Shown: positions 45,388-53,564 of the stretch, piece by piece | Numbering within the stretch: the first letter of the stretch is position 1 | Layout: each line of letters begins with the position of its first letter | Assembly (NCBI GenBank): GCA_016937995.1 | Contig: JAFGVM010000037.1 | Coordinates: 3,437-67,436 of the forward strand | Direction of reading: 5' to 3' | Length of the DNA stretch: 64,000 nucleotides | Source of the DNA: Candidatus Delongbacteria bacterium | GTDB lineage: Bacteria; UBA4055 | Notes under the pieces: model-generated | The model's database searches: none | Seen by the model: the letters and a program-made list of their open reading frames with translations, nothing else | Told to the model about the DNA's origin: nothing | Program-made: the position numbers and the translations under genes

Positions 45388-46911
45388 TTAAAGGTATATA
45401 ACCAGATTCTGCCCCGGTTTAATAATATTTCTGTTGTCTATCTTGTTCCATGCCTTTAATTTATTATGATTAACTTTAAATTTTCTTGAAATACCCCAAA
45501 CACTATCACCGCTTTTTACTCTGTAATTAACTTTTTTGCGACCATTAAGATAATATTTCTCATCATCGTAGTATGATAAATATTTATTGTTAAAGTCCGT
45601 GAACCACTTTTCACTCGTAGGAGGTTTTATAACTTTAATTATATCACCGGCAGAAATGTCCCTGCTGTTGTTCAGATCTTTGATCCCCTGTTTTTTCACA
45701 TTGAGATCATTTGCGATCTTATCATAAGTATCATCTTCCTTTACAGTATAAACATCAACCGAATAAATATCACTTTTTTCCAACTTGTTGAATTTTTCTC
45801 TGAACCCCATTTTTGACATAACAGGTATTACTACCGGGTAATTCTTTGCATAAGGAGGTAAACACCATTGTCTGAGCTGAGGGTTGTTCTTCTTGATCTC
45901 TTCGTAAGTAATATTTGCAAGATCGGCTATTATCTTTAAATTTACACAGCTGTCTAATTGTACAGTGTCATATAATGCTTTTTCTGACTTGTATTTAAAT
46001 CCGTATTTTTCAGGTTCTTTTCCGATCTTGATCAAAGCTCTAAGTTTTGGAACGTACTCCCTGGTTTGTTTAGGAAGAGTTGTCAATTGCCAGAAATTGT
46101 TTGTCTTATGTTTTTTTACTCTTTTACTAACACCACCTTCACCACAGTTATAGGCTGCCAGTACAAGATTCCAGTCTTCAAATCTTTTGTAGAGAACTTT
46201 GTAAAATTTTGCGGCTGCAATAGTGGATTTTATGACATCTTTCCTTTCATCTTCCCACCAGTTAATGTTCAGACCAAAATTCTTTGCCGTAGATGGGATG
46301 AACTGCCATAATCCTGCAGCTTTAGCGTAAGAATGTGAGAATGGAACATATCCTGATTCCGCCATCGGAACATATGCTAATTCTTCAGGAAGTCCAAAAG
46401 CTGTAAATACTTTCTTCACATCATCAACATATCTTGCTGCTCTGTGTAAATAAGTTTGAGCTGTTTTTCTTCTCTTTCCATTATAAATTTCAAGAAAATA
46501 TTTTACGAGATTAAGTTCTTTGTCAGGAAAAGGTGCATATTCGATTTTTTCATCGCTAACAAGATCAAGATCGATCTTGTCCAGATGAAATACCTTTTCC
46601 TCATTTGAATCATAGTCAATGTTCTCGACTATACATTTAAGGTTGTTGTAGTGGTCAAATATTTCTGTTTTTATGGAATTAAATTCTTGGGATGTTTCGG
46701 TATGTGCAGCTTCAACTGAATCGATGTATGCTATAATAGAATCATAAAAATATAATGAACCTTCAAAATTATTCTCTCTGACCAGCTTGTTTGCATGAAC
46801 GCTCAATGATTCAAGATAGGCGATATCTTTCTCGAAAACATTGTCGCAAAACAGAGAAGCCTCTGACATAAGTATTGTCAGGATCAAAGTATTTATTACA
46901 TTTTTATTCAT
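45388..46911 (-). CDS. membrane-bound lytic transglycosylase with two LysM domains (MltD-like)
   Basis: The 507-residue protein has a signal peptide, a helical region, an SLT lysozyme-like domain (about 165-300) with catalytic Glu in 'VPMAESGYVP', 'KAAGLWQFIPSTAKNFGL' and 'LAAYNCGEGGV', a DUF-like linker and two LysM peptidoglycan-binding motifs near the C-terminus ('YTVKEDDTYDKIANDLNV' and 'YRVKSGDSVWGISRKFKV'). It cleaves peptidoglycan with 1,6-anhydro ends in the periplasm. I chose the ATG at 46911; the frame extends 8 codons upstream to another ATG that overlaps GGGAGG. Confidence 0.9.
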   Translation of the reverse strand: MNKNVINTLILTILMSEASLFCDNVFEKDIAYLESLSVHANKLVRENNFEGSLYFYDSIIAYIDSVEAAHTETSQEFNSIKTEIFDHYNNLKCIVENIDYDSNEEKVFHLDKIDLDLVSDEKIEYAPFPDKELNLVKYFLEIYNGKRRKTAQTYLHRAARYVDDVKKVFTAFGLPEELAYVPMAESGYVPFSHSYAKAAGLWQFIPSTAKNFGLNINWWEDERKDVIKSTIAAAKFYKVLYKRFEDWNLVLAAYNCGEGGVSKRVKKHKTNNFWQLTTLPKQTREYVPKLRALIKIGKEPEKYGFKYKSEKALYDTVQLDSCVNLKIIADLANITYEEIKKNNPQLRQWCLPPYAKNYPVVIPVMSKMGFREKFNKLEKSDIYSVDVYTVKEDDTYDKIANDLNVKKQGIKDLNNSRDISAGDIIKVIKPPTSEKWFTDFNNKYLSYYDDEKYYLNGRKKVNYRVKSGDSVWGISRKFKVNHNKLKAWNKIDNRNIIKPGQNLVIYL

Positions 46912-47032
46912 TCTGCTATAGTGCCTCCCTGGCATCGCAGTATTATTAAACTGTGTATCTATTTTACAAGATCGAATAACTTTTCTTTATCATTCCTGGA
47001 TCTCAATAATTAAAAATCTCAAGAATGCTGTT

Positions 47033-48406
47033 CTACAAACTGTCTTCTATTTCTTTCAGTTTTAACTGAATGAGCTGCATTATCTCATCAAGTCTTTCCT
47101 GTGTCTGGGCTTCATATCTCTGTACTAAAGCAGGTTGTGTATTTGATGCTCTAAGAAGTCCGAAACCATCATCAAAGATAACCCTTACTCCATCAACATC
47201 ATTTACTTTATATCCTGCATTCTTAAAATATTCTACCGCTTTTTTAACTATCTCAAATTTCTTATTGTCATCACTATCTAATCTTATTTCAGGAGTCATA
47301 ATAGTTTTAGGAACATCTTTCAATAATTCAGAGATCGAACTTCCGGTAGTTGACATAATTTCAAGCAACCTTAAAGAAGCATAAAGTGCATCATCATGTC
47401 CAAAAAATCTGTCTTTGAAGAAAATGTGCCCACTTACCTCTCCACCTAATTCTGCATTTTCTTCTTTCATCTTAGCTTTGATCAGTGAATGACCTGCTTT
47501 CCACATAATTGCTCTTCCGCCAAGCTCTTCAATACCGTCATACATAGTCTGAGAACATTTAACTTCACCTATAATAGTTGCGCCGGGTTTTCTTGAAAGA
47601 ATCTCTTTTGCAAAGATAAGCATAAGATGATCACCAAAAAGCATCTTACCTGTTTCACTTACGATACCAATTCTGTCAGCATCACCGTCATAACCTATAC
47701 CAAGATCAGCTTTTTCTTCCTCAACTTTAGCTATAAGATCGACCATATTCTTAGGAACAGTAGGATCCGGATGATGATTCGGGAACGTTCCATCAGGCTT
47801 TGTATAAAGTTCAATAACTTCCATTCCGAAATGCCTGAATATCTCAGCTGCGACCTCTCCACCTGTACCATTCCCACCATCAACTACGACCTTTAGCTTT
47901 TTTTCGCCCATATTGATATTTTCTTTCATATAACCGAGATAATCTTCCTTAACTGAAATGGTATCAAGTTTACCTTGTGCTCTGTCTGGTGGTTTTGCAT
48001 AAAATTTATTTTCAAGAATGATATTTTTAAGAACTTGTATCTCTTGACCGAAAATAGAAGCAAACTTTGTTGACATCTTCAGTCCATTCATATCTGAAGG
48101 ATTGTGAGAACCTGTTATCATAACACTTGCATCAGCTTCAAGTTTATACTGAGCAAAATATAGCAATGGAGTTGTACATTGACCGATAGAAGTAATATTG
48201 ATACCCAGTTCTATCATTGCTTTTGAAAAAGTACTAAACATATAATCAGCTGAAAGCCTTGCATCAAAACCGATCACACAGTTATTAAGACCTTTTTCTG
48301 CCAGATATGTAGCTAATGCCCTACCGATATTAGTTACAATCTCAGGAGTAAAATCAGCCTCAACTACTCCTCTAATGTCATATTCTCTAAATATATTTTC
48401 GTTCAC
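47033..48406 (-). CDS. phosphomannomutase / phosphoglucomutase
   Basis: The 457-residue protein belongs to the alpha-D-phosphohexomutase family (AlgC/ManB group): substrate-proximal 'FREYDIRG' at the N-terminus, phosphoserine loop TGSHNP with Ser100, Mg loop 'GYDGDADRIG', sugar-binding 'GEVSGHIFFKD' and phosphate-binding 'RASNTQPALVQRYE'. It interconverts hexose 1- and 6-phosphates for nucleotide-sugar and LPS or exopolysaccharide synthesis. Monocistronic, with the ribosome binding site AGGAG about 6 bases upstream of ATG. Confidence 0.92.
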   Translation of the reverse strand: MNENIFREYDIRGVVEADFTPEIVTNIGRALATYLAEKGLNNCVIGFDARLSADYMFSTFSKAMIELGINITSIGQCTTPLLYFAQYKLEADASVMITGSHNPSDMNGLKMSTKFASIFGQEIQVLKNIILENKFYAKPPDRAQGKLDTISVKEDYLGYMKENINMGEKKLKVVVDGGNGTGGEVAAEIFRHFGMEVIELYTKPDGTFPNHHPDPTVPKNMVDLIAKVEEEKADLGIGYDGDADRIGIVSETGKMLFGDHLMLIFAKEILSRKPGATIIGEVKCSQTMYDGIEELGGRAIMWKAGHSLIKAKMKEENAELGGEVSGHIFFKDRFFGHDDALYASLRLLEIMSTTGSSISELLKDVPKTIMTPEIRLDSDDNKKFEIVKKAVEYFKNAGYKVNDVDGVRVIFDDGFGLLRASNTQPALVQRYEAQTQERLDEIMQLIQLKLKEIEDSL

Positions 48407-48545
48407 AACTTATCTCCTTATGTTTTACACTCGCCTAAGATACGAAATGATTAACTGATACACAACTGAAAAATACGTTTTTTATTAAAAGATTATATTC
48501 TCTCACAAAGGGCACTAAGACATGGAGAGTGTTTGTCAGATATGA

Positions 48546-49313
48546 CTATGCACTAGAAAGAGTTAAAGATTTTGTGATAGGATCTAGGGGAACTTTTGGA
48601 GTAGATGTATCACTACGGATTAATCTGTTAATAAATTTATTTTGAAGTTTTTTATACTCATAATATGTTTTTTCATATTCATCAATCTTTTCTATGTTTT
48701 TATAAAAATTTTTCAGATTAAGAATTCCTACTTTCCTTAATCTACCAATTTTAACAGCATATTTCCTGATGTATTTATATCTATCATTCTCAGGAAAAGT
48801 AATTCTAAATTTGTTTTTTTTAATCGCCCAAGCGATTAGCCTTTGTAAAAATTCCCTATCATCGTCTTTAACGTTGAAGAAATCACCTATTGATTGGTAA
48901 ATGCCTTTAGCTCCATGAGCCCTATCACCATAAATGTAATTGCCAGTTTTTATGTAACTTTCATGGGATATAAAATATGGAATTAAGAACTTATTAATAT
49001 AATCTGCAATACTTGTTGAATTGCTTAATTGTAGTAATAAATCAAAATGTGTGGCAACACATAGTGCTTTATTACTTAATTTATGTTCATTTCTAACTTT
49101 ATTTTCAGTTTCATATACTATTGGAGGTACCGTTGGGTAAGTTTTTGCAAATATTATCTTTAGCTTTGGAGCAGAATTTACAACAATATCTTCGTATCTA
49201 GCTTTAATAATAAATCTACCTTTTATCTCAAGATAATCACCTTTATCCACTATTTTCATCTCAGGATAGATCTGTTGAATATATTTGATACTTTTACATA
49301 TTATTTCCCCCAT
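48546..49313 (-). CDS. stand-alone prokaryotic E2-like (UBC-fold) protein of a type II CBASS
   Basis: The 255-residue protein has an E2 core: 'LEIKGRFIIKARYE' strands, 'AKTYPTVPPIVYE' (the E2 YPxxPP element), then His77 and the likely catalytic Cys85 in 'NEHKLSNKALCVATHFD'. A downstream 'YIYGDRAHGAKGIYQ' block is typical of CBASS-associated E2s. There is no E1 or JAB partner, which defines the short type II layout, where an E2 alone conjugates the CD-NTase C-terminus (known from Serratia; here inferred). The gene overlaps the CD-NTase gene by 13 bases. I chose ATG 49313 over an upstream start that would run far into that gene. Confidence 0.75.
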   Translation of the reverse strand: MGEIICKSIKYIQQIYPEMKIVDKGDYLEIKGRFIIKARYEDIVVNSAPKLKIIFAKTYPTVPPIVYETENKVRNEHKLSNKALCVATHFDLLLQLSNSTSIADYINKFLIPYFISHESYIKTGNYIYGDRAHGAKGIYQSIGDFFNVKDDDREFLQRLIAWAIKKNKFRITFPENDRYKYIRKYAVKIGRLRKVGILNLKNFYKNIEKIDEYEKTYYEYKKLQNKFINRLIRSDTSTPKVPLDPITKSLTLSSA

Positions 49314-50233
49314 AGTTTTGCACCTGTTGTGTACTCTTTTATTTCTTCTTGCTCCTGTTCTTTCTTTAATGGGAAACATTCTCCAAATAGCTCTCTAAAT
49401 ACAAGAGAAGCTCGATTACCACTATTATTATTTAGAGCTGTATTAATATCATCTAAAAAATCTTCTAGGTTTGAAATTCTTTTACTTTTCTGATAATCGG
49501 ACAAATCTTTCCACAAATCCTCATATGGTGATACCGGTTTAGAAATACTGTTCTCAGATTTCAATGTATTAATAATTTTATACAGAGTGTTATATAGTGA
49601 TTTGTCGTCTCTATCTTCATTCGGAACAAAGCAGTTAATACCTAAAATAGTTAATTCAATGCTAGTAAAATCAATATCTAAATAATCACGCCATGATTTT
49701 AAGTATCTAATAATCCTTGAATTTTGTTCATTGAATCTATTTTTGTAAAACCAATCCTTAAACTCTTTTGAATCACTATTAATCCATGAATTATCATTTG
49801 TCCTAGCCAAATATGCTTTTCCATCCTTTATAATATAAACCGGGATATCTAAATGATAGTATTTTCTATAATAAACTCTAACACAGCTTGTTTTACTTTC
49901 ACAACCATCCTGAGTATGTCCTACTAATGACTTTAAAATATCCTGATGGATTTCATTAGGTTTAGGCCAAGAATCTGAGTCCTCATCAACATGTCTTAAA
50001 TATAATCCATCGTCAATATCAACTTCAATATCTTCTTTAGGATTCAAAGCGGTATTAATTACAAATGAACCTTGGGATTTAAACAGAGGAATATTAATTT
50101 TCAACTCATCTTTAAAATATGTTCTTATTTTATCCCTTACAGCATTTCGACTTTTTAAAATTTTTTCTTTTTTGGTTTTTGTAAGCTTAATCTTCTTGTT
50201 GAAATCACAAAATTCTTTATGAAAGTTTAACAT
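49301..50233 (-). CDS. DncV-like CD-NTase (CBASS cyclic-nucleotide synthase)
   Basis: The 310-residue protein has the nucleotidyltransferase core GS55-56 in 'SQGSFVINTALNP', metal ligands Asp72 and Asp74 in 'VDIDDGLYLR' and Asp129 in HLDIPVY. 'WINSDSKEFKDWF' and 'RIIRYLKSWRDYL' closely follow Vibrio DncV (WINSDPK..DWF, R.MKAWRD), so it belongs to the DncV branch that makes cyclic dinucleotides on phage infection. The product bases cannot be read from sequence. The C-terminus ends KLWGK: a Gly next to the last residue, a candidate site for E2-mediated linkage. Located 8 bases after cap15. Confidence 0.85.
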   Translation of the reverse strand: MLNFHKEFCDFNKKIKLTKTKKEKILKSRNAVRDKIRTYFKDELKINIPLFKSQGSFVINTALNPKEDIEVDIDDGLYLRHVDEDSDSWPKPNEIHQDILKSLVGHTQDGCESKTSCVRVYYRKYYHLDIPVYIIKDGKAYLARTNDNSWINSDSKEFKDWFYKNRFNEQNSRIIRYLKSWRDYLDIDFTSIELTILGINCFVPNEDRDDKSLYNTLYKIINTLKSENSISKPVSPYEDLWKDLSDYQKSKRISNLEDFLDDINTALNNNSGNRASLVFRELFGECFPLKKEQEQEEIKEYTTGAKLWGK

Positions 50234-50241
50234 TTTACCTC

Positions 50242-50832
50242 CTAATATGTACCTTTTAATTTTTTACCTACAAATTTAGTTTCAATGGTTCCTTTTGTAG
50301 GTTCTTCTCTATTACTAAAATAATATCCTTTTAAATCGTTTTTTCCAATTGAGCAGTTTAATACACAAAAACCTTTATGCTCATTAATAGTATTTGAATT
50401 TTCAATCCCATCATTTTTATAAGCAAAACTAATCTCTATAGATCCGTCAGGTTTCATTATTAAATGTTCATTGATACTTTCAGAACATGATATCAATTCA
50501 TTATCATAGCTAAATTGTCTTATATATACGTAACTTGATGTTTGGGAAATTTCTATTATAATATGAATTTCTTTACCACCGTTGTAGTTTGATTTTAATG
50601 TCCCTTCATACCTTCCAGAAACATCTTTAATATTTAATAGATATGGAAAATATTTCCATAATTTTTTATCGTATGCGATCAATACAAAGGAAATAAAAGC
50701 TATAGCTGATACAGAAGGTATCCAGTTAAACGTTTCAGGAATTAATGATACAATAATCGAGTGTATAGCTATCAACGCAACAATAAAAAATATTAAAGTA
50801 TTAACTTTATAGTATTTAAATGACAATTTCAT
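50242..50832 (-). CDS. Cap15-type CBASS effector (two TM helices + beta-barrel)
   Basis: The 196-residue protein has two N-terminal membrane helices (about 10-30 and 36-55) and a C-terminal lipocalin-like barrel (about 65-196): 'VSGRYEGTLKSNYNGG', 'IIIEISQTSSYVYIRQFS', 'INEHKGFCVLNCSI', 'LKGYYFSNREEPTKGTIE'. This is the Cap15 pattern (G.Y.G.l.S; I.I.QT...i.v....S.S; H.G...L; L.G.Yf..R...G.i). Cap15 oligomerises on cyclic-dinucleotide binding and disrupts the inner membrane to kill the infected cell (known from the family). Just upstream of its synthase gene. Confidence 0.82.
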   Translation of the reverse strand: MKLSFKYYKVNTLIFFIVALIAIHSIIVSLIPETFNWIPSVSAIAFISFVLIAYDKKLWKYFPYLLNIKDVSGRYEGTLKSNYNGGKEIHIIIEISQTSSYVYIRQFSYDNELISCSESINEHLIMKPDGSIEISFAYKNDGIENSNTINEHKGFCVLNCSIGKNDLKGYYFSNREEPTKGTIETKFVGKKLKGTY

Positions 50833-50849
50833 AAATTACCTTTTTGTAT

Positions 50850-51050
50850 TTAACAATGATATTTTCCCTCAATATAGCGATTGTAAAAAGTTCCTTTTGA
50901 TCTAGAATTTATAAATCTTTCAAATACTTCTTGCGGAACTCTACAAAAATCATAAGTCCGTCCTTGTTTAAATGTGATCTTCAATCTCATTATGTCAGGC
51001 TCGTAACCAATTTTCCTGATTGCTCTAGATCTAACTGGAATCATTTCCAT
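50850..51050 (-). CDS. KTSC-domain protein
   Basis: A 66-residue protein that is almost only a KTSC domain: 'IPVRSRAIRKIGYEPD', 'LKITFKQGRTYDFCRVPQEV' and 'SRSKGTFYNRYIEGKY' match the family pattern (SS.i..igYd...L.v.F..G..Y.y..VP..v...f..a.S.G.yfn..I...Y). Small nucleic-acid-binding role is often suggested for the family, without proof. It begins 1 base after rloB stops and ends 17 bases before cap15, so it bridges the RloAB and CBASS halves of the operon. Confidence 0.8.
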   Translation of the reverse strand: MEMIPVRSRAIRKIGYEPDIMRLKITFKQGRTYDFCRVPQEVFERFINSRSKGTFYNRYIEGKYHC

Positions 51051-51051
51051 T

Positions 51052-51648
51052 CTATTTTTTCCCCACTATCTTCTCAACCACCTTATAAACCGTACTCCCA
51101 GCACTCTTCAACCTCTCCTCAAACGATCCTTTATCCTTATCCTTTGCCCTTTTCACAGCAGCATGAATCATTTTATCTGTGATCTGATTTACATCAACAC
51201 CTTTATCATAATTTGGAAGATATTTCTTAAGCTTCTTTGTACAATCCTTAGAATTCTTAACCCCTTTCCCATCTTCAAAATGCAGAAGCAACCAATACTC
51301 AAACTTAGGATTGCTCAAAGCAAAACCGTAATTCTCTTTCTCCTCTGCCCAATCGTGCAATTGCTTCAACTGCTTATCAGTCCACTCATCCCTGTCAACA
51401 ACAAGCCAGGCTTCATCTGTTTCTAAAAGGTTTTCCTCTTTTATATAATCCTTCATTCTCTTTAAAACACTAAGCGGTGAACTCTTTTTCTTACTTTTAA
51501 GACATTTCACTCTGATAATTGAACCTCTATTATCAAAGATCGAGAAATATTCCTGTTCAGTCTTTTGACCTTCAGTAGAGATGATATAAAGCTTTTTATA
51601 CCTCCTCGTTCCTGTCTTACGTTTAAACGATCTTCTTTTAGGCGGCAT
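51052..51648 (-). CDS. rloB: RloB-family protein (putative Toprim-like nuclease)
   Basis: The 198-residue protein matches RloB: basic N-terminus ([19 protein letters not shown]), 'LYIISTEGQKTEQEYFSIF' with the acidic TEG element, 'AWLVVDRDEW' with the DxD element, and 'NYGFALSNPKFEYWLLLHF' (the hallmark SNPxFExWLLLHF shortened). The EG and DxD pair suggests a Toprim-like metal site. With RloA it resembles the AbiL (AbiLi/AbiLii) abortive-infection pair. The ATG overlaps the rloA stop by one base (TAATG); a TTG two codons earlier is less likely. Confidence 0.85.
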   Translation of the reverse strand: MPPKRRSFKRKTGTRRYKKLYIISTEGQKTEQEYFSIFDNRGSIIRVKCLKSKKKSSPLSVLKRMKDYIKEENLLETDEAWLVVDRDEWTDKQLKQLHDWAEEKENYGFALSNPKFEYWLLLHFEDGKGVKNSKDCTKKLKKYLPNYDKGVDVNQITDKMIHAAVKRAKDKDKGSFEERLKSAGSTVYKVVEKIVGKK

Positions 51649-52976
51649 TAACAATTACCTTTTTTATTTTGCAATGTCTTCTTCAAGTTTATCTTAGGAG
51701 TACCACCTAATCTGCCCTGCAGATAGCTTTTTCTGATATCCTTATCGTATCTGATCTCTTTATATTCAATAAATGAACGTAAACTTGACATACCTTTCTC
51801 ATCTCTTTCAGCGATCCACATCTCATCTCTGCGAAGCAGTTCCTGATCCATCAAAAGAAGATCATGAGTAGTGAACAACAATTGAGAACGGCTATCCTTG
51901 CTACAATTACACAAAAACACTTCGATCAGCTGTTTTGTCAAAGTAGTATGTAAACTTCTGTTCACTTCATCTATTATATAGACCTTATTATTTTTAGTCA
52001 TTGACAGATCCAGAAATGCAGGTAAAAGATCAATTACTCTGAGTGATCCATCTGATTCCTGATGTAATTCAAACTTTTCTTCATCACCATCCGTTTTGGA
52101 ATGATATGCAACTAACTTTTTTGCCTGCAATTCATTCTTCTCTCTTGAAATAATATATCTTTCGTTCGTAACCATTGAATGCAAACGAACCGCTGTGTTT
52201 TTTGTAACGTCCTCTCTTAGTTTATTCCTAAGATCTTCCGGTAACGGTATATTTTCAAAAGGAAAACTGATATATTCAATATGTTTTATGCCTGTATCAA
52301 GTGTCGCAAGCATATCATTCATTCTTTTAAACAGAGGATTTTTATCGTCAAGAAACTGTTCATATTGGCCAAATCGTGTATCCGGTGCAATAAGTACAAG
52401 AGTATATTTGAACCAGTTATAAACAGGTGCAAATGTATTAACATTCTGAGAAACACTGTTAGTTAAAAATAACTGATTCGCTCTTGTACCTTTAAATGCA
52501 AATTGCAACAGTCCATCTTTCGTAAGAGGAATATGCATATTAGCTTTATCTTTCTTTCGATGATACAGCATTTTCTCACTGGTACTTGTAATCTGAACCA
52601 GTTTTTCTTCAAGTACTTCTTTTTGAGAAACAGAAAAACTAAATTCATATATTTTTTCATCGATCAGCATTTCAAGTTTAAATTTTGACGGCTTTTTAAT
52701 ACTTTGTTTATCAAGTCTGAACGGTTCAGTAAGGATCATACTTTCAGGTCTAGTTCCATCAACTACAAAATCTTTTATAAAAGATAGTGCCTGAAACAGA
52801 TTTGTTTTACCTGATGCATTACCGCCATAAATAGAAGCAACAGGTAAAATTCTTGTCTGATATTTACTTAATTTCGGTACTCTGTCCCCATGTTGTCTTT
52901 CCTTGCTCGCTACCATCGAAAATTCAGAAGATTCTTTAAATGACAACCAGTTCTCCACTTTTAAACTTATAAGCAT
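51648..52976 (-). CDS. rloA: RloA-family AAA ATPase
   Basis: The 442-residue protein has an ABC/SMC-like ATPase head: '[20 protein letters not shown]' at the start, Walker [10 protein letters not shown] (51-59), Walker B with '[19 protein letters not shown]', the switch His in '[20 protein letters not shown]', and the C-terminal '[12 protein letters not shown]', all typical of RloA. Together with RloB it forms a putative sensor ATPase plus effector nuclease for phage defence. First gene of the six-gene operon; AAGGA lies 9 bases before its ATG and a good promoter about 40 bases upstream. Confidence 0.86.
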   Translation of the reverse strand: MLISLKVENWLSFKESSEFSMVASKERQHGDRVPKLSKYQTRILPVASIYGGNASGKTNLFQALSFIKDFVVDGTRPESMILTEPFRLDKQSIKKPSKFKLEMLIDEKIYEFSFSVSQKEVLEEKLVQITSTSEKMLYHRKKDKANMHIPLTKDGLLQFAFKGTRANQLFLTNSVSQNVNTFAPVYNWFKYTLVLIAPDTRFGQYEQFLDDKNPLFKRMNDMLATLDTGIKHIEYISFPFENIPLPEDLRNKLREDVTKNTAVRLHSMVTNERYIISREKNELQAKKLVAYHSKTDGDEEKFELHQESDGSLRVIDLLPAFLDLSMTKNNKVYIIDEVNRSLHTTLTKQLIEVFLCNCSKDSRSQLLFTTHDLLLMDQELLRRDEMWIAERDEKGMSSLRSFIEYKEIRYDKDIRKSYLQGRLGGTPKINLKKTLQNKKGNC

Positions 52977-53014
52977 TTTTCCAATCCTTTATGTTATTTT
53001 TTCTCCCCCAATTT

Positions 53015-53045
53015 CAAAGATACAATATTATTTTTCTTTTGTCAA
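53015..53045 (-). promoter_or_regulatory. promoter of the defence operon
   Basis: Read on the minus strand: TTGACA (53045-53040), 17 bases, TATCTTTG (53022-53015). This fits both sigma-70 (-35 perfect) and the Bacteroidota TAnnTTTG form. The expected start site is about 30 bases before the rloA ATG. No other promoter of this quality was seen inside the six-gene operon. Confidence 0.6.
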
Positions 53046-53511
53046 TTGTTTAATGAGATTATTTCTCTTAATTCATTATTTTTATTCAGTCGCATGCCTA
53101 TTTTACAATACTTTGCAAGCCATACAGCTTTGCGTTCCTCTTATCATATATTTTTCGAACGGTATGAGATCAAGTCTTAGTGAGTTAATCGAAGACTTAG
53201 ACTTGATTATTTTTACTTACTTTGCACTTAACGTAATTTTGGTTACCTGACGAAAGTGACTTTTGATTGTTGTGCAAAATACATTTCTTGATATTTGGGT
53301 AGACATGGATTTTGAAATGAAAAGTACCGGAAGTCCCAAAATTAGCGTTCGTGCTGCCCTTTTCTTTCCTCCCGATTTATCGGGATTTTGGGCAAGCAAA
53401 AGAAAGCTGAAGACATCATTTAATACTCCTAGATACCCGGATCAAGTCCGAGAATGACATTTATCCTAGCGGGATATAACTCCCCTAACCACAGGTTTCA
53501 ACCTGTGGGAT

Positions 53512-53539
53512 AAAAAAAAGGGCGTAATAAATTACACCC
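53512..53539 (-). terminator. rho-independent terminator of trpS
   Basis: On the minus strand GGGTGTAAT pairs with ATTACGCCC (one mismatch) around TT, followed by a run of eight T. It lies 25 bases past the trpS stop. Confidence 0.8.
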
Positions 53540-53564
53540 CTACATCAACAATATTTGACCAAAA

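Larger units (their letters stand above)
52977..53564. other. gap between the defence operon and trpS
   Basis: Apart from the minus-strand promoter (53015-53045) it holds repeats: a bulged hairpin ATCAAGTC/GACTTGAT (53169-53207), a TCCCGATTTATCGGGA copy (53370-53385) within GCCC/GGGC arms, a GATCAAGTCCGAGAATGAC element (53431-53460), CCACAGGTTTCAACCTGTGG (about 53490-53509), and the trpS terminator. A 60-codon open frame at 53217-53399 (minus) is formed by repeat sequence and is not called as a gene. Confidence 0.65.

Noticed and set aside
53217-53399. 60-codon open frame on the - strand between the defence operon and trpS
   Set aside because: It includes a TCCCGATTTATCGGGA palindrome and looks like part of a longer dispersed repeat; the frame has no good ribosome binding site. 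A copy count in the whole genome would settle it.
48546-53564. Defence operon as an integrated element with attachment sites
   Set aside because: No integrase, no tRNA at either edge and no matching direct repeats flanking 48546-52976 that I could find; dispersed repeats near both ends also occur elsewhere.
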